Source: Alviniconcha marisindica (lineage: Eukaryota > Mollusca > Gastropoda > Provannidae). Taken from it: a DNA stretch of 64,000 bases. How positions within the stretch are numbered: position 1 is the stretch's first letter; each line of letters starts with the position of its first letter. Shown here one piece after another: positions 62,791 through 64,000 of this stretch. The stretch covers positions 1,013,501 through 1,077,500 of the forward strand of contig JABMCL010001056.1 in the NCBI GenBank assembly GCA_018857735.1, given 5' to 3'. The notes under the pieces were generated by a model that was given only the letters and a program-made list of their open reading frames with translations, was not told where the DNA came from and did not search any database. The position numbers and the translations under genes are program-made.

Positions 62791-64000
62791 GGTCAGGGGC
62801 AGGTTTATACAGAAATAAGGAGCAGGATTTCAGAAAGAAAAGTGGTTTTGAAACAAAGACCGTCTTTTATTTGATGAGATTGCATTGTACCGTGAAAACG
62901 GGTTGGGAGTGAATTTGTTTGGGGGGCGGGGAGAGAAGGGGGGAGGGGAGAGGATGAAGGCTGGAAAGAAGGAAGGAAGCGAAGGGTGGGCGGATAGGTG
63001 GATGGGTAATGGAGAGGGTTTAGTGGGAAGGTGTGACATATAGTGTGGCGTGAAAGTGCGGACGCGTCAGGGGAAGCAGGGACAGCCAATCTGTAGAACA
63101 AACAGCGCTAGACAAGTTAGAGTGAAATGTGTTCCCACTTTCCTGTCACGCATTGTTTTACCCGGCTTTTCTGGCAACAGCCTGCGGCGCAAAAGGTCAG
63201 ATCCCTCCGTCACTTTCCTGATTTAAAATCGACAGCCCTCTTAGTTATACACCGCAATGGGGGACCGCGGACGCAGAATTTTAAAGGTTCCGTTCTGCTG
63301 AAAATACGGAGTATCAAAGGTTACTCCTTTAATGCCTTGAGCAAGTCAGAGTTTATCCTTGCGGTGCTTTACCCACTGGTTCACAGCAATTCTGCCTAAT
63401 TTCTGCCTTACCGGGTCATTCATCTTCATTTTTCCCTAGTTCCCTTCAAACTGAAGAGACGTGTGTCATGAGCAGTGAATCAGACTCTCACTTGTTATTT
63501 GGCTAGATTTGTTTTTCCCGGATATCACCGACGCTTTTGGTTAGGCGTTAAATTTTAAGCAACTACCTGTATCGTCATTATTTTGCTATCCCACAATCTT
63601 CACGATAAACGAACACGCTGCGCTTGCACAAGTCTTTCGAACTAGCCCGCATAGGACACAATTGAAAAATAGAAGATTATTGAGGATCCATCTACCTTCT
63701 ACAATGACCCGACCGTCTATACGGATATCCTATAAAAAATTAAAAAATCTTGGAGAGAAGAGCGCCAGTCGGATGGCAGAGGGAAAATGAAGATTGAGAT
63801 CAGACATTTGTTACAAGAAAACCGCACAACCGTCAGGGAGAATGAACCCCTCGCCGGTACCTTAATTATGATTAGCCCGCCTCCCAAGGGACCGACCTAG
63901 GTTGATAGGTTGATAATGAATGCAGGCTCAGGCAATGTTTGTGTCTCATGAGAGGTATCTATGATGTTCTTTGTCACGCCCACCATGAGGTGAAACAAGA
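62791..64000. other. Terminal stretch, no feature recognised
   Basis: Unique-looking sequence. Frames of 60-100 codons are present on both strands (for example 63127-63399 +) without motifs or splice support. Confidence 0.5.

Overview
Animal (metazoan) nuclear DNA carrying three spliced protein-coding genes in long, microsatellite-rich introns. Dense (CA)n, (GA)n and (TA)n tracts, tRNA-derived SINEs, CR1/Jockey-like LINE tails, MITEs and several short interspersed families suggest a lophotrochozoan, most likely a mollusc (probably a gastropod). The species is inferred, not shown.

Layout. (1) Positions 1-11.2 kb, minus strand: ADCK1 (aarF-domain atypical kinase of the UbiB/COQ8 superfamily). 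Nine coding exons give 475 residues before the window edge cuts the C-terminus; a 5' UTR exon lies near 11.1 kb. (2) 11.2-13.5 kb: shared divergent upstream region with a YY1-type motif just 5' of SNW1. (3) 13.6-24.1 kb, plus strand: SNW1/SKIP, the spliceosome and transcription co-regulator. It is complete in 12 coding exons (537 residues), including a 17-base first coding exon, with a probable 3' UTR to about 27.04 kb. ADCK1 and SNW1 lie head to head, as in human 14q24.3, so the pair looks like old conserved microsynteny. (4) 27-34.6 kb: no gene seen; repeats only. (5) 35.1-52.8 kb, minus strand: a TJAP1/BEGAIN-family coiled-coil gene of six coding exons (326 residues), one of them 41 bases long and deduced from splice sites and phase. 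(6) 53-64 kb: repeats, a possible promoter near 54.2 kb for gene 3, and a possible CpG-rich first exon of a plus-strand gene near 60.8 kb.

The most striking pattern is that in all three genes the 3' end of one exon, together with its splice donor, has been tandemly copied into the following intron: ADCK1 exon 8 (about five further copies, one still an open phase-0 exon with both splice signals), SNW1 exon 4 (51-base unit, three copies), and the fifth coding exon of the TJAP1/BEGAIN gene (several donor copies plus an expanded 16-18 base minisatellite made of exon sequence). Other notable items are two inverted copies of a THAP-domain DNA transposon at 16.5 and 51.1 kb, two MITEs with TA target duplications (37.8 and 38.9 kb), the second built from chained short palindromes, and a possible unrecognised cysteine-rich spliced ORF on the plus strand inside the third gene.

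Exon borders were read by eye from splice consensus, phase and family similarity. Borders of repeats are approximate.
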